Below, in pieces: positions 5,600 to 10,869 of a stretch of 10,869 bases of DNA. The position numbers and the translations under genes were made by a program. Numbering within the stretch: position 1 is the stretch's first letter; every line of letters begins with the position of its first letter. Source of the stretch: Leptofilum sp050292445 (lineage in GTDB: Bacteria > Chloroflexota > Anaerolineae > Promineifilales > Promineifilaceae); NCBI GenBank assembly GCA_050292445.1, contig JBNKLQ010000214.1, positions 1-10,869 of the forward strand, in the 5' to 3' direction. The notes below the pieces were generated by a model, which ran no database searches, had not been told where the DNA came from, and worked only from the letters and a program-made list of their open reading frames with translations.

Positions 5600-6421
5600 A
5601 TGGATTTAAAGATTTTGCGCTCTCATCGTTTTCTTTGGTTATTAATAATGATTAATATTGTGGGGTGTGGGGCGGAAACGGCTACTTCGACAGGCTCAGC
5701 ACAGGCCGTTCCCACCCTCACACCTTTTGTACAACCCACAGCCACTATGATGCCATCTCCTACCAACACGCCAGCACCAACGCCCACACCCGCTTGCGCT
5801 CCGCGCACGGTAGATTTGCTGCGCTATCTGGCATTGGGCGACTCTTACACGATTGGTGAGAGCGTTGCGGAAGCTGAACAATGGCCGGTGCAACTGGTAG
5901 CTGCTTTGCGCAAACAGGGCGTCAACATTGGTGATCCCGAAATTATTGCCAAAACAGGCTGGACGACTCGCGAACTGGCCCAAGGTATTGCCCAAGCCGA
6001 ACCGCAAGGGCCGTATGATCTGGTGTCGCTGCTGATTGGGGTGAACAATCAGTATCGTGGGTTGAGCCAGGAGGCGTATCGGGATGAATTTGTGGGGTTG
6101 TTGGAAACGGCCGTATCCTTGGCAAACAACAATCCCAATCACGTCTTTGTCATTTCTATCCCTGACTGGGGCGTGACGCCTTTTGGGCAAAACCGAGACT
6201 TCAGGCAGGTCAGCGCCGCCATCGACGCTTTCAACGCCATCAACCAGGAAGAGACAGGGGAGCGTGGTATCGTTTATATTGACATAACGCCCATATCTCG
6301 CCAAGTGCCGGACGACAGCTCACTGATTGCCGACGATGGATTGCACCCGTCCGGCAAAATGTACCGCTCGTGGGTAGAGCTGATGCAGCCAGCGGTGTGT
6401 GGCCTGCTTTCACAAAAATGA
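5600..6421 (+). CDS. SGNH/GDSL-family hydrolase lipoprotein
   Basis: A 273-residue secreted lipoprotein. A basic then hydrophobic leader ends in the lipobox IVGC with lipidation Cys at residue 23. A flexible linker at about 24-67, very rich in Thr and Pro (TPAPTPTP), would hold the enzyme off the membrane. The catalytic domain shows the SGNH blocks: nucleophile S82 in LALGDSYTIG, Gly in KTGWTTREL, Asn in LIGVNNQYRG (residues 146-149 region), and the Asp-His pair D246/H249 in DDGLHPSGK. The family includes esterases, lipases and carbohydrate deacetylases; the substrate is unknown. No strong ribosome site precedes the ATG at 5600, only a GC-rich AGGCGCAG stretch. It lies 24 nt after the amidase stop, so cotranscription is possible. 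Part of the linker is encoded by an interspersed-repeat-like segment (5685-5706). Confidence 0.9.
   Translation: MDLKILRSHRFLWLLIMINIVGCGAETATSTGSAQAVPTLTPFVQPTATMMPSPTNTPAPTPTPACAPRTVDLLRYLALGDSYTIGESVAEAEQWPVQLVAALRKQGVNIGDPEIIAKTGWTTRELAQGIAQAEPQGPYDLVSLLIGVNNQYRGLSQEAYRDEFVGLLETAVSLANNNPNHVFVISIPDWGVTPFGQNRDFRQVSAAIDAFNAINQEETGERGIVYIDITPISRQVPDDSSLIADDGLHPSGKMYRSWVELMQPAVCGLLSQK
5685..5706 (+). repeat. Interspersed repeat fragment inside a coding linker
   Basis: CTTCGACAGGCTCAGCACAG here encodes about TSTGSAQA in the lipoprotein linker. It resembles the right arm of the intergenic element at 3731-3749 (CTTCG, 5-6 nt, CTCAGCA) and a repeat word seen widely between genes in other bacteria. 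It is in frame and in a disordered linker, so it is tolerated. Confidence 0.45.
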
Positions 6422-6478
6422 TTTACCGTAGAGGGCGTGGAGAACGCAGAGTATTTTCTCCGTGCCCTCTGCGGTAAA
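6422..6478 (+). terminator. 23-bp hairpin abutting the lipoprotein stop codon
   Basis: The left arm runs from TTTACCGTAGAGGGC to GGAGAA (6422-6444). The right arm is 6456-6478 and ends GCCCTCTGCGGTAAA. In RNA all 23 positions pair, with three of them G-U, around an 11-nt loop. It starts on the base after the lipoprotein stop codon. It is followed by A residues instead of a U-run, so it is a poor intrinsic terminator. It may stabilise the 3' end or be another dispersed repeat. Confidence 0.5.
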
Positions 6479-6482
6479 AACT

Positions 6483-6504
6483 GGAGATTAGAGATTGGAG
6501 ATTG
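6483..6504 (+). repeat. GGAGATT/AGAGATT tandem words overlapping the acyltransferase start
   Basis: Three near-identical 7-8-nt words (GGAGATTA, GAGATT, GGAGATTG) run head to tail. The first supplies a GGAG Shine-Dalgarno 8 nt before the TTG codon used as start of the next gene. Confidence 0.5.
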
Positions 6505-7217
6505 ATTTATCACCGAACGGTTTTTTTGATTTGACAGATGAATTTGTGGCCCCGTTTTTTGCCGATTGCACCTACGCCTGGGATGCCATTCCCCCAATTG
6601 GGGCACATGTGGCCCGATTGGTCGGCAATCAGCAGACAATTTTAGGCACGGTGATGCCTGGTGCCTATGTAAGTGACCGTCCCATTTTTATCGGCGAGGG
6701 CGCAGTGATTGAACCGGGGGCGTATGTGCAAGGTCCGGCCTACATCGGCGCGGGGGCGACGGTGCGGCATGGGGCGTATGTGCGGGAAAATGTCATTTTG
6801 CTGCCGGGCAGTGTCTTGGGTCACAGTAGCGAAGCCAAAAATGCGCTCTTTTTGCCTGGTGCCCACGCGCCACACTTTAATTATGTGGGCGACTCCATTT
6901 TGGGCCATCGGGTAAACTTAGGGGCAGGCACCAAGTTAAGCAATTTAGGGATTATGAGTGAGAAGGATGCGGTGACGGGGAAACGGCCGTCTATCCACCT
7001 CACCATCGGCAGCCAAACCTACGACACAGGGCTGGCCAAAATGGGTGCCATCCTGGGCGACGAGGCCCAAACCGGCTGCAACGCCGTGCTCAACCCCGGC
7101 ACGCTCATCGGGCCACGCACGCTGGTTTATGCCAACCTCAGCCTGCGCAAGGGGTACCATGCGGCCGATTCCATCATCAAATTCCGCCAAAACCCCCGCC
7201 GCGTAGACCGAATGTAA
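6495..7217 (+). CDS. Left-handed beta-helix acyltransferase-like protein (GlmU C-terminal-like)
   Basis: Up to 240 residues made almost wholly of hexapeptide-repeat strands (IGEGAVIEPGAYVQGPAYIG and similar) that would fold as a left-handed beta-helix. The segment PHFNYVGDSILGHRVNLGAG resembles the acetyltransferase domain of GlmU, where the His of GHLTYLGD is catalytic. The likely role is transfer of an acetyl or acyl group to a sugar nucleotide or sugar phosphate, but no nucleotidyltransferase domain is attached and the substrate is unknown. An in-frame stop at 6489-6491 forces initiation after it. The only early start codon is TTG at 6495, with GGAG 8 nt upstream, so the start is moderately uncertain. 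The gene ends IIKFRQNPRRVDRM. A degenerate copy of this 3' end recurs at 8267-8321, beyond two membrane-protein genes. ACGGCCGT lies inside at 6983-6990. Confidence 0.8.
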   Translation: MEIDLSPNGFFDLTDEFVAPFFADCTYAWDAIPPIGAHVARLVGNQQTILGTVMPGAYVSDRPIFIGEGAVIEPGAYVQGPAYIGAGATVRHGAYVRENVILLPGSVLGHSSEAKNALFLPGAHAPHFNYVGDSILGHRVNLGAGTKLSNLGIMSEKDAVTGKRPSIHLTIGSQTYDTGLAKMGAILGDEAQTGCNAVLNPGTLIGPRTLVYANLSLRKGYHAADSIIKFRQNPRRVDRM

Positions 7218-7228
7218 TTGGAGGACGG

Positions 7229-7732
7229 ATGGCTGAACTTATTAGTACCATAAATTTTGGCCTTTTGTTTGTGGCTTTTATGGTGTTGGCAGTTGGGTTT
7301 GCAATTGTTCTAAAATCGGATGTTACGTTTCTGAAGATGCTGCCGCTTGCGTGGAATGGGAGACGAACCATTGGCTTTGTTGTGGTTACATTCGGCTTGG
7401 ATTTATGTATCAAATCGGTTAACCATGAGATTCTCTTTCCGTTTAGCACATTCTTTTTGATGGCTTTTCTGGTTAGCCTGGGGATTATGACTGTTTTGGG
7501 ACGGCCGTTCCTTGCCCAAAACCTCATTCCGGCAACCTCTACTAATCGAATTTGGCTGGGCACAACAATCATTCTTGCCGGGGTTTTTGGATACGTATTT
7601 TTCATATTTTGGATAATTCCAACGCTACCTTTTGGTTTATCGTCACAACTCCACATAGCAATCAGTTTGGCAGGTATTGGATTAAGCATTCAATTCATCA
7701 GAGTGGTTTCCCAACCGGTTAAACCAACCTAG
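7229..7732 (+). CDS. Four-helix integral membrane protein, unknown function (paralogue A)
   Basis: 167 residues, strongly hydrophobic. Likely membrane segments are at about 8-28, 46-62, 70-90 and 109-132, with a further hydrophobic stretch at about 142-158. I do not recognise a named family. A GGAGGA ribosome site lies 2 nt before the ATG-containing context, and the gene begins 11 nt after the acyltransferase stop. Residues 85-119 match residues 95-129 of the next protein at about half of the positions, sharing G..T.L.RPFLA..LIP.T, so the two are tandem paralogues. Base composition is visibly AT-richer than the neighbouring enzyme genes, which suggests separate ancestry or transfer. The shared RPF is encoded by the ACGGCCGT palindrome (7501-7508). 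Confidence 0.75.
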   Translation: MAELISTINFGLLFVAFMVLAVGFAIVLKSDVTFLKMLPLAWNGRRTIGFVVVTFGLDLCIKSVNHEILFPFSTFFLMAFLVSLGIMTVLGRPFLAQNLIPATSTNRIWLGTTIILAGVFGYVFFIFWIIPTLPFGLSSQLHIAISLAGIGLSIQFIRVVSQPVKPT

Positions 7733-7741
7733 GATTTTAAG

Positions 7742-8263
7742 ATGGAATTTTTGGACAATATGCTTACGGTTTTCACCTTTCTGGTTGCTCTCTTTGGGAT
7801 AGCGTTGGTGGCCTTGGATGTTTACATAATCAAAAAGAGCTTGCAGAAATCCCAGCAACCCTCTCTTGTAGAACCATTTGCGATTCGTTTTATGGGGGGT
7901 GTTGCCATCATTGTCGGTTTAGAAATCTTATTTGGAAATACTTATCTGCTGTTTACTGGCAAGCTAATGGGTACATACCATTTAGCGGGCGCAAGCGCAT
8001 TTCTTCTGTTTTTCATGGTAATGGGGACTGCAACTATTTTGGAACGGCCGTTTCTCGCTCCACCTCTCATTCCTAAAACGATGAGCCAGCGCTTGTTTCT
8101 AGGCGGATTATTTATTTTTGTAGGCATCCTTATCTTTTTTAAGCTGTCAGAAACGTATTGGCAACTACCTGACACCATTGAGGACATAAATTTTTGGTTG
8201 CTTTTGGGATTGATACTGTGGGCAGGCCTTAAATCGTCGCAAGTACGCAAGCAGTTAAGCTGA
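7742..8263 (+). CDS. Four-helix integral membrane protein, unknown function (paralogue B)
   Basis: 173 residues with likely membrane segments at about 8-30, 50-71, 84-100 and 119-135, plus a C-terminal hydrophobic stretch at about 150-163. It is the tandem paralogue of the preceding protein: GTATILERPFLAPPLIPKT here against GIMTVLGRPFLAQNLIPAT there. It starts 9 nt after the stop of paralogue A, with AGGATTTTAAG between, so the pair is probably one transcript and may form a hetero-oligomer (inference). AT-rich like its partner. Again the RPF motif falls on ACGGCCGT (8044-8051). A fragment duplicating the acyltransferase 3' end begins 3 nt after its stop codon. Confidence 0.75.
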   Translation: MEFLDNMLTVFTFLVALFGIALVALDVYIIKKSLQKSQQPSLVEPFAIRFMGGVAIIVGLEILFGNTYLLFTGKLMGTYHLAGASAFLLFFMVMGTATILERPFLAPPLIPKTMSQRLFLGGLFIFVGILIFFKLSETYWQLPDTIEDINFWLLLGLILWAGLKSSQVRKQLS

Positions 8264-8266
8264 CTT

Positions 8267-8321
8267 GCGACCGATGCGATTATCAAATTTCGCCAAAACC
8301 CACTGCGTAAACCGAATTTAG
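8267..8321 (+). pseudogene. Degenerate duplicate of the acyltransferase gene 3' end
   Basis: This stretch repeats the last 18-19 codons of the acyltransferase gene (7161-7217) at roughly 80-85% identity by hand alignment. The IIKFRQNP core is preserved (ATTATCAAATTTCGCCAAAA against ATCATCAAATTCCGCCAAAA). A 2-nt deletion shifts the frame before the copied VDR, and the copy ends in TAG. There is no start codon and no upstream part of the gene, so it is a remnant. Together with the intact 3' end it flanks the two membrane-protein genes as a direct repeat. Confidence 0.75.
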
Positions 8322-8329
8322 GATTTTAT

Positions 8330-8404
8330 ACAAAGGAACAAAGGGAGAAAGATACGAAGAAAACAAGAAAAACCTTTGTTTCTTTTGTGCCTTCGTTCCT
8401 TCGT
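8330..8404. repeat. A-rich imperfect inverted repeat upstream of the fdrA-like gene
   Basis: The left arm (8330-8359, ACAAAGGAACAAAGG ...) and the right arm (8373-8404, ending CCTTCGTTCCTTCGT) are imperfect complements over about 30 nt. The repeated AAGGAACAAAGG style resembles dispersed intergenic words. No confident promoter for the next gene was found here. The feature may be only a repeat, or a leader hairpin. Confidence 0.45.
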
Positions 8405-8428
8405 CATAAAAAATTGGGAGAGTAAAAG

Positions 8429-10102
8429 ATGACAATCATGAAAAGTGAAGTAAGGCGGGGAGCCTACTATGATTCTGTGGTGCTGATGCAGCTACAAAAG
8501 GCGCTGGCCGAGCTGCCGGGCGTGGCCGATGCCGGAGTGGTGATGGCCACCGAGGCCAACAAGGAACTGCTGGCTGCGGGCGATTTACTGCCTGCCAACG
8601 TCAGCGCCAAGGCGGATGATTTGCTGATTGTGGTGAAGGGTGAAAGCGATACGGCCGTTTCCAAAGCCATCAGCCAGGTGGACGAGCTACTCACCCGCCG
8701 TAAAGCCAGTGGGAGCAGCGAATACCGCCCGCGCAGCCTGGCCGCTGCCGCCAAGCTGCTGCCCGATGCTGACTGGGTGCTCATCTCTGTACCGGGGCGT
8801 TATGCCGCCGGCGTCGCCGAAGAGGCGCTGGACCTGGGCAAGCACGTCTTCCTTTACAGCGACAACGTGCCCCTGGCCGACGAAGTGCGCCTGAAGCAGA
8901 AAGCGCAGGCGGCTGGCCTGCTGCTCATGGGGCCAGACTGCGGCACGGCGATTGTCAACGGCGTGGGGCTGGGGTTTGCCAACCGGGTGCGGCGCGGTCG
9001 CATTGGGCTGGTGGCGGCGTCTGGCACCGGCTTGCAGGCGGTTAGCAGCGAGATTCACAATTTAGGCAGCGGGCTATCCCAGGCCATCGGCACCGGTGGG
9101 CGCGATTTGAAGGCGGAAGTTGGCGCAGTAACTGCATTGCAAGCGGTTGAACTACTCGGCCAAGACCCGGCCACACGAGTGATTGTTTTGGTTTCCAAAC
9201 CGCCATCGCCCAAAGTGGCGACCCAACTTTTGCGCGCAGCCCAGGCAACCGGCAAGCAAATTGTGGTCAACTTCATCGGTTTCCCGCCGCCAGGACACAA
9301 GGTGGGCAATATCCATTTTGCCACCAGCCTGATCGAAACGGCCGAACTGGCTGTCCACATGGCGACTACCGTCGAAACGTCGCTGCTCTCGCCAGAACGC
9401 CAGACGGTGGAAGGGTATGTGCGCGGCCTCTTTTCTGGCGGCACGCTGGCGTATGAGACGGTTTTGGGCTTAACGGCCGTTCTCGATCAACTTTACACCA
9501 ACATTCCCATCCGCCCCGACCAGAAGTTGGAAGACCTTAACCGCAGCCAGGGACATACCATTATCGACATGGGCGAAGACGACTTCACCCAAGGCCGCTT
9601 GCATCCGATGATGGATAACGATTTGCGGCTGCGACGAATGCGCCAGGAAACGGCCGATCCTGACGTTGGCTTCATTTTGCTCGACGTGGTCCTGGGTGAG
9701 GGTGCCCATCCCAACCCGGCGGGCGAGCTCAGCCCGGCCATTGTTGAAGCCGTCCAGGCAGGCAAAAAAGTGGTGGCGATTGTGGTGGGCACGGACGAAG
9801 ATCCGCAGGATTTGATTGGCCAGATTGAGCAGCTGGCGGCGGCCGGTGCCACGGTATTTTCCAGCACCAACGAGGCGGTGGATTACATCTTCAACCGCCT
9901 GCCAGCGCCAGAAAGCAGCGCTCCGCCGGTCTCGCCAGCGGCATTTGGCGGCAAATTGGCGGCGATCAACGTGGGGCTGGAATCGTTTTATGAGAGCATT
10001 AAGGGGCAGGGGGGAACGGCCGTACAGGTCGAGTGGCGTCCCCCGGCGGGCGGCAACGAAAAGCTCATGGCCATCCTGGCAAAAATGAAACAAAAGGGTT
10101 GA
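8429..10102 (+). CDS. fdrA: FdrA/AllF-family protein (succinyl-CoA synthetase alpha-like)
   Basis: 557 residues, essentially the length of E. coli FdrA (about 555), and similar to it from end to end. Landmarks are RRGAYYDSVVLMQLQKAL, ATEANKELL, GPDCGTAIV, ASGTGLQ, GTGGRDLKAEVGAVTAL, LVSKPP, HTIIDMGEDDFTQGRLHPM and a C-terminal INVGLESF ... WRPPAGGNEKL. The fold resembles the succinyl-CoA synthetase alpha subunit, but I do not see its phosphohistidine GHAGA motif. In E. coli FdrA (AllF) works with YlbE (AllG) and YlbF (AllH) as oxamate carbamoyltransferase in anaerobic allantoin use. Those partners are not in this window, so the reaction here is unproven. GGGAG lies 8 nt before the ATG at 8429; a second in-frame ATG lies three codons later. 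The stop codon overlaps the -35 element of the toxin-antitoxin promoter. Confidence 0.88.
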   Translation: MTIMKSEVRRGAYYDSVVLMQLQKALAELPGVADAGVVMATEANKELLAAGDLLPANVSAKADDLLIVVKGESDTAVSKAISQVDELLTRRKASGSSEYRPRSLAAAAKLLPDADWVLISVPGRYAAGVAEEALDLGKHVFLYSDNVPLADEVRLKQKAQAAGLLLMGPDCGTAIVNGVGLGFANRVRRGRIGLVAASGTGLQAVSSEIHNLGSGLSQAIGTGGRDLKAEVGAVTALQAVELLGQDPATRVIVLVSKPPSPKVATQLLRAAQATGKQIVVNFIGFPPPGHKVGNIHFATSLIETAELAVHMATTVETSLLSPERQTVEGYVRGLFSGGTLAYETVLGLTAVLDQLYTNIPIRPDQKLEDLNRSQGHTIIDMGEDDFTQGRLHPMMDNDLRLRRMRQETADPDVGFILLDVVLGEGAHPNPAGELSPAIVEAVQAGKKVVAIVVGTDEDPQDLIGQIEQLAAAGATVFSSTNEAVDYIFNRLPAPESSAPPVSPAAFGGKLAAINVGLESFYESIKGQGGTAVQVEWRPPAGGNEKLMAILAKMKQKG

Positions 10103-10127
10103 CTTGGTTCCAAAATGGTTGCATAAT
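10099..10127 (+). promoter_or_regulatory. Promoter of the toxin-antitoxin operon
   Basis: TTGACT (10099-10104) and CATAAT (10122-10127) are 17 nt apart, each 5/6 to the sigma-70 consensus. The -35 box overlaps the stop codon of the fdrA-like gene. Transcription would begin near 10134, about 30 nt before the antitoxin ATG. Confidence 0.65.
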
Positions 10128-10137
10128 GGTTCCAAAT
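10105..10137 (+). promoter_or_regulatory. Three tandem 11-bp operator repeats
   Basis: TGGTTCCAAAA, TGGTTGCATAA and TGGTTCCAAAT follow each other without gaps. The array fills the promoter spacer, covers the -10 box and reaches the start site. The 11-bp period puts each unit on the same face of the helix, as expected for cooperative binding of ribbon-helix-helix antitoxin dimers that repress their own operon. Confidence 0.6.
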
Positions 10138-10164
10138 GAATCCTAGTTGTTTTGGAGGTGATTT

Positions 10165-10404
10165 ATGGCTACCATGACGATCAAAAATATTCCCGATGAG
10201 TTATATGAAGAGCTCAAACAGCGGGCAGCGGTCAATCGGCGCAGCGTTAATAGTGAAGTGATTGTTCTTATTGAACGTGCGGTTCAATATCAGGTTCAAG
10301 ATCCAAATGAGGTGCTGGAGCGCGTCAGAGTATTACGGGAAAAGCTGGACATTTATGTAACCGAAGATGAAATCACTGCGGCTAAAAATGAAGGGCGTCC
10401 ATGA
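10165..10404 (+). CDS. Ribbon-helix-helix antitoxin (FitA/VapB-like)
   Basis: 79 residues. The N-terminus MATMTIKNIPDELYEELKQR, with RSVNSEVIVLIERAV after it, is a ribbon-helix-helix DNA-binding domain: the strand MTIKNIP, then two helices. The charged C-terminal half (about residues 48-79) is the usual toxin-neutralising tail. A strong GGAGGTGA ribosome site is 6 nt before the ATG. The stop overlaps the toxin start by 4 nt (ATGA). It would bind and block the toxin and repress its own promoter through the 11-bp repeats upstream. AT-richer than the fdrA-like gene, as is common for mobile toxin-antitoxin modules. Confidence 0.88.
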   Translation: MATMTIKNIPDELYEELKQRAAVNRRSVNSEVIVLIERAVQYQVQDPNEVLERVRVLREKLDIYVTEDEITAAKNEGRP

Positions 10405-10805
10405 TTGTTGTTGATTCAAATATTATTGCTTATTGGCTTTTGCCCGGAGAAAAAATGGCCGAGGCAGAAAGTGTTTGGCAAAAAGACTCCAATTGGATTG
10501 TGCCCCCCTTATGGAAAAGTGAATTTCGTAATATTTTGGCTCAATATTTAAGGCATAAAAAGCTTTCTTTATTAGAATCGCAGGCACTCTTGAGGGAAGC
10601 CGAAACTATTCTAGAACATAAAGTGTATGAGGTTGATTCAGATTGGGTGCTACGATTGGTCAATATAAGCAGTTGTTCGGCATACGATTGTGAATATGTT
10701 TCCCTAGCGCAACGTTTTGGTGTGTTGCTGGTAACTGCCGACAAGGAAGTTCTGCGCGAGTTTCCGGAAACGGCCGTATCCCCCCAACAATTTGTCGATG
10801 GTTAA
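10401..10805 (+). CDS. PIN-domain ribonuclease toxin (VapC-like)
   Basis: 134 residues with the four acidic metal-binding positions of PIN-domain nucleases: D5 in VVDSNIIAYW, E41 in WKSEFRNIL, D96 in SAYDCEYVSLAQ and D114 in LVTADKEVL. VapC-type toxins cut specific RNAs with Mg2+ or Mn2+ and are held inactive by the antitoxin encoded just upstream. Length and order are normal, all key residues are intact and the frame is unbroken, so the module is probably functional. Translation is coupled to the antitoxin through the ATGA overlap. ACGGCCGT occurs at 10770-10777. Sequence after the stop (10806-10869) shows no gene or clear terminator. Confidence 0.9.
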   Translation: MIVVDSNIIAYWLLPGEKMAEAESVWQKDSNWIVPPLWKSEFRNILAQYLRHKKLSLLESQALLREAETILEHKVYEVDSDWVLRLVNISSCSAYDCEYVSLAQRFGVLLVTADKEVLREFPETAVSPQQFVDG

Positions 10806-10869
10806 AACATTGGGAAGAGTAGTAATCAAAGATTTCGCAGATTGATAGATTTTATTTCTGCATCCTCCG

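Larger units (their letters stand above)
735..10777. repeat. Dispersed palindrome ACGGCCGT, 15 copies across the window
   Basis: Copies start at 735, 1649, 2568, 3087, 3400, 3428, 4419, 6107, 6983, 7501, 8044, 8651, 9473, 10016 and 10770. Most are preceded by GAA or GGAA and many are followed by T-rich sequence, approaching GAAACGGCCGTTTC. Fourteen lie in genes and one in a promoter spacer. The entry spans from first to last copy; only the listed 8-mers are the repeat. Confidence 0.85.

Noticed and set aside
7177..7689. 170-codon minus-strand frame opposite paralogue A
   Set aside because: Antisense to a membrane protein with a strong ribosome site and a paralogue; its composition is that of a shadow.
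10105..10137. CRISPR-like short repeats
   Set aside because: The units are 11 bp and contiguous with no spacers; they fit an operator array.
10806..10869. Terminator or gene start after the toxin
   Set aside because: No stem followed by a U-run and no supported open frame in these 64 bases.

Overview
The window looks like an accessory stretch of a moderately GC-rich bacterial chromosome. The best taxonomic guess is Chloroflexota (Anaerolineae-like). It rests on a lipoprotein with a long Pro/Thr-rich 'TPxPTxTP' linker, on the mixture of thiolase-like, CoA-transferase and molybdenum-hydroxylase genes, and on heavy interspersed intergenic repeats. This is an inference; no rRNA or other phylogenetic marker is present.

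Layout. Positions 1-2460 are a minus-strand block: a CaiB/BaiF family III CoA-transferase, a small DUF4177-like protein and a thiolase/lipid-transfer-like protein cut by the left edge. The thiolase-like protein has Thr where the catalytic Cys should be. From a divergent intergenic region with a near-consensus promoter (2558-2586), the plus strand carries the FAD subunit and, after 223-235 bp of repeats, the 2Fe-2S subunit of a xanthine dehydrogenase/CO dehydrogenase-type hydroxylase. An amidase follows, overlapping the 2Fe-2S gene by 4 nt. The large molybdopterin subunit is absent. Next come an SGNH-hydrolase lipoprotein, a left-handed beta-helix (GlmU-C-like) acyltransferase, two AT-richer paralogous four-helix membrane proteins, and a fragment duplicating the 3' end of the acyltransferase gene. 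The window ends with a full-length FdrA/AllF-type protein and a complete RHH-antitoxin/PIN-toxin pair with its own promoter and operator.

How the genes may work together. The minus-strand genes fit acyl-CoA chemistry (CoA transfer and C-C bond making or breaking). The hydroxylase subunits, the coupled amidase and the FdrA protein fit breakdown of a nitrogenous or amide substrate (N-heterocycle or ureide type), but no substrate can be named from sequence. The lipoprotein, acyltransferase and membrane pair look like envelope functions. The toxin-antitoxin pair is a self-contained module.

The most striking non-genic structure has two parts. First, three copies (838-890, 1188-1239, 3571-3621) of a roughly 52-bp element lie 2-8 nt after a stop codon. 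Each is built of two perfect mini-hairpins whose stem bases change in compensated pairs between copies. Second, the palindrome ACGGCCGT occurs 15 times, in all reading frames and in both GC-rich and AT-rich genes, like the HIP1 palindrome of cyanobacteria. No tRNA, rRNA, CRISPR array or transposase was seen.
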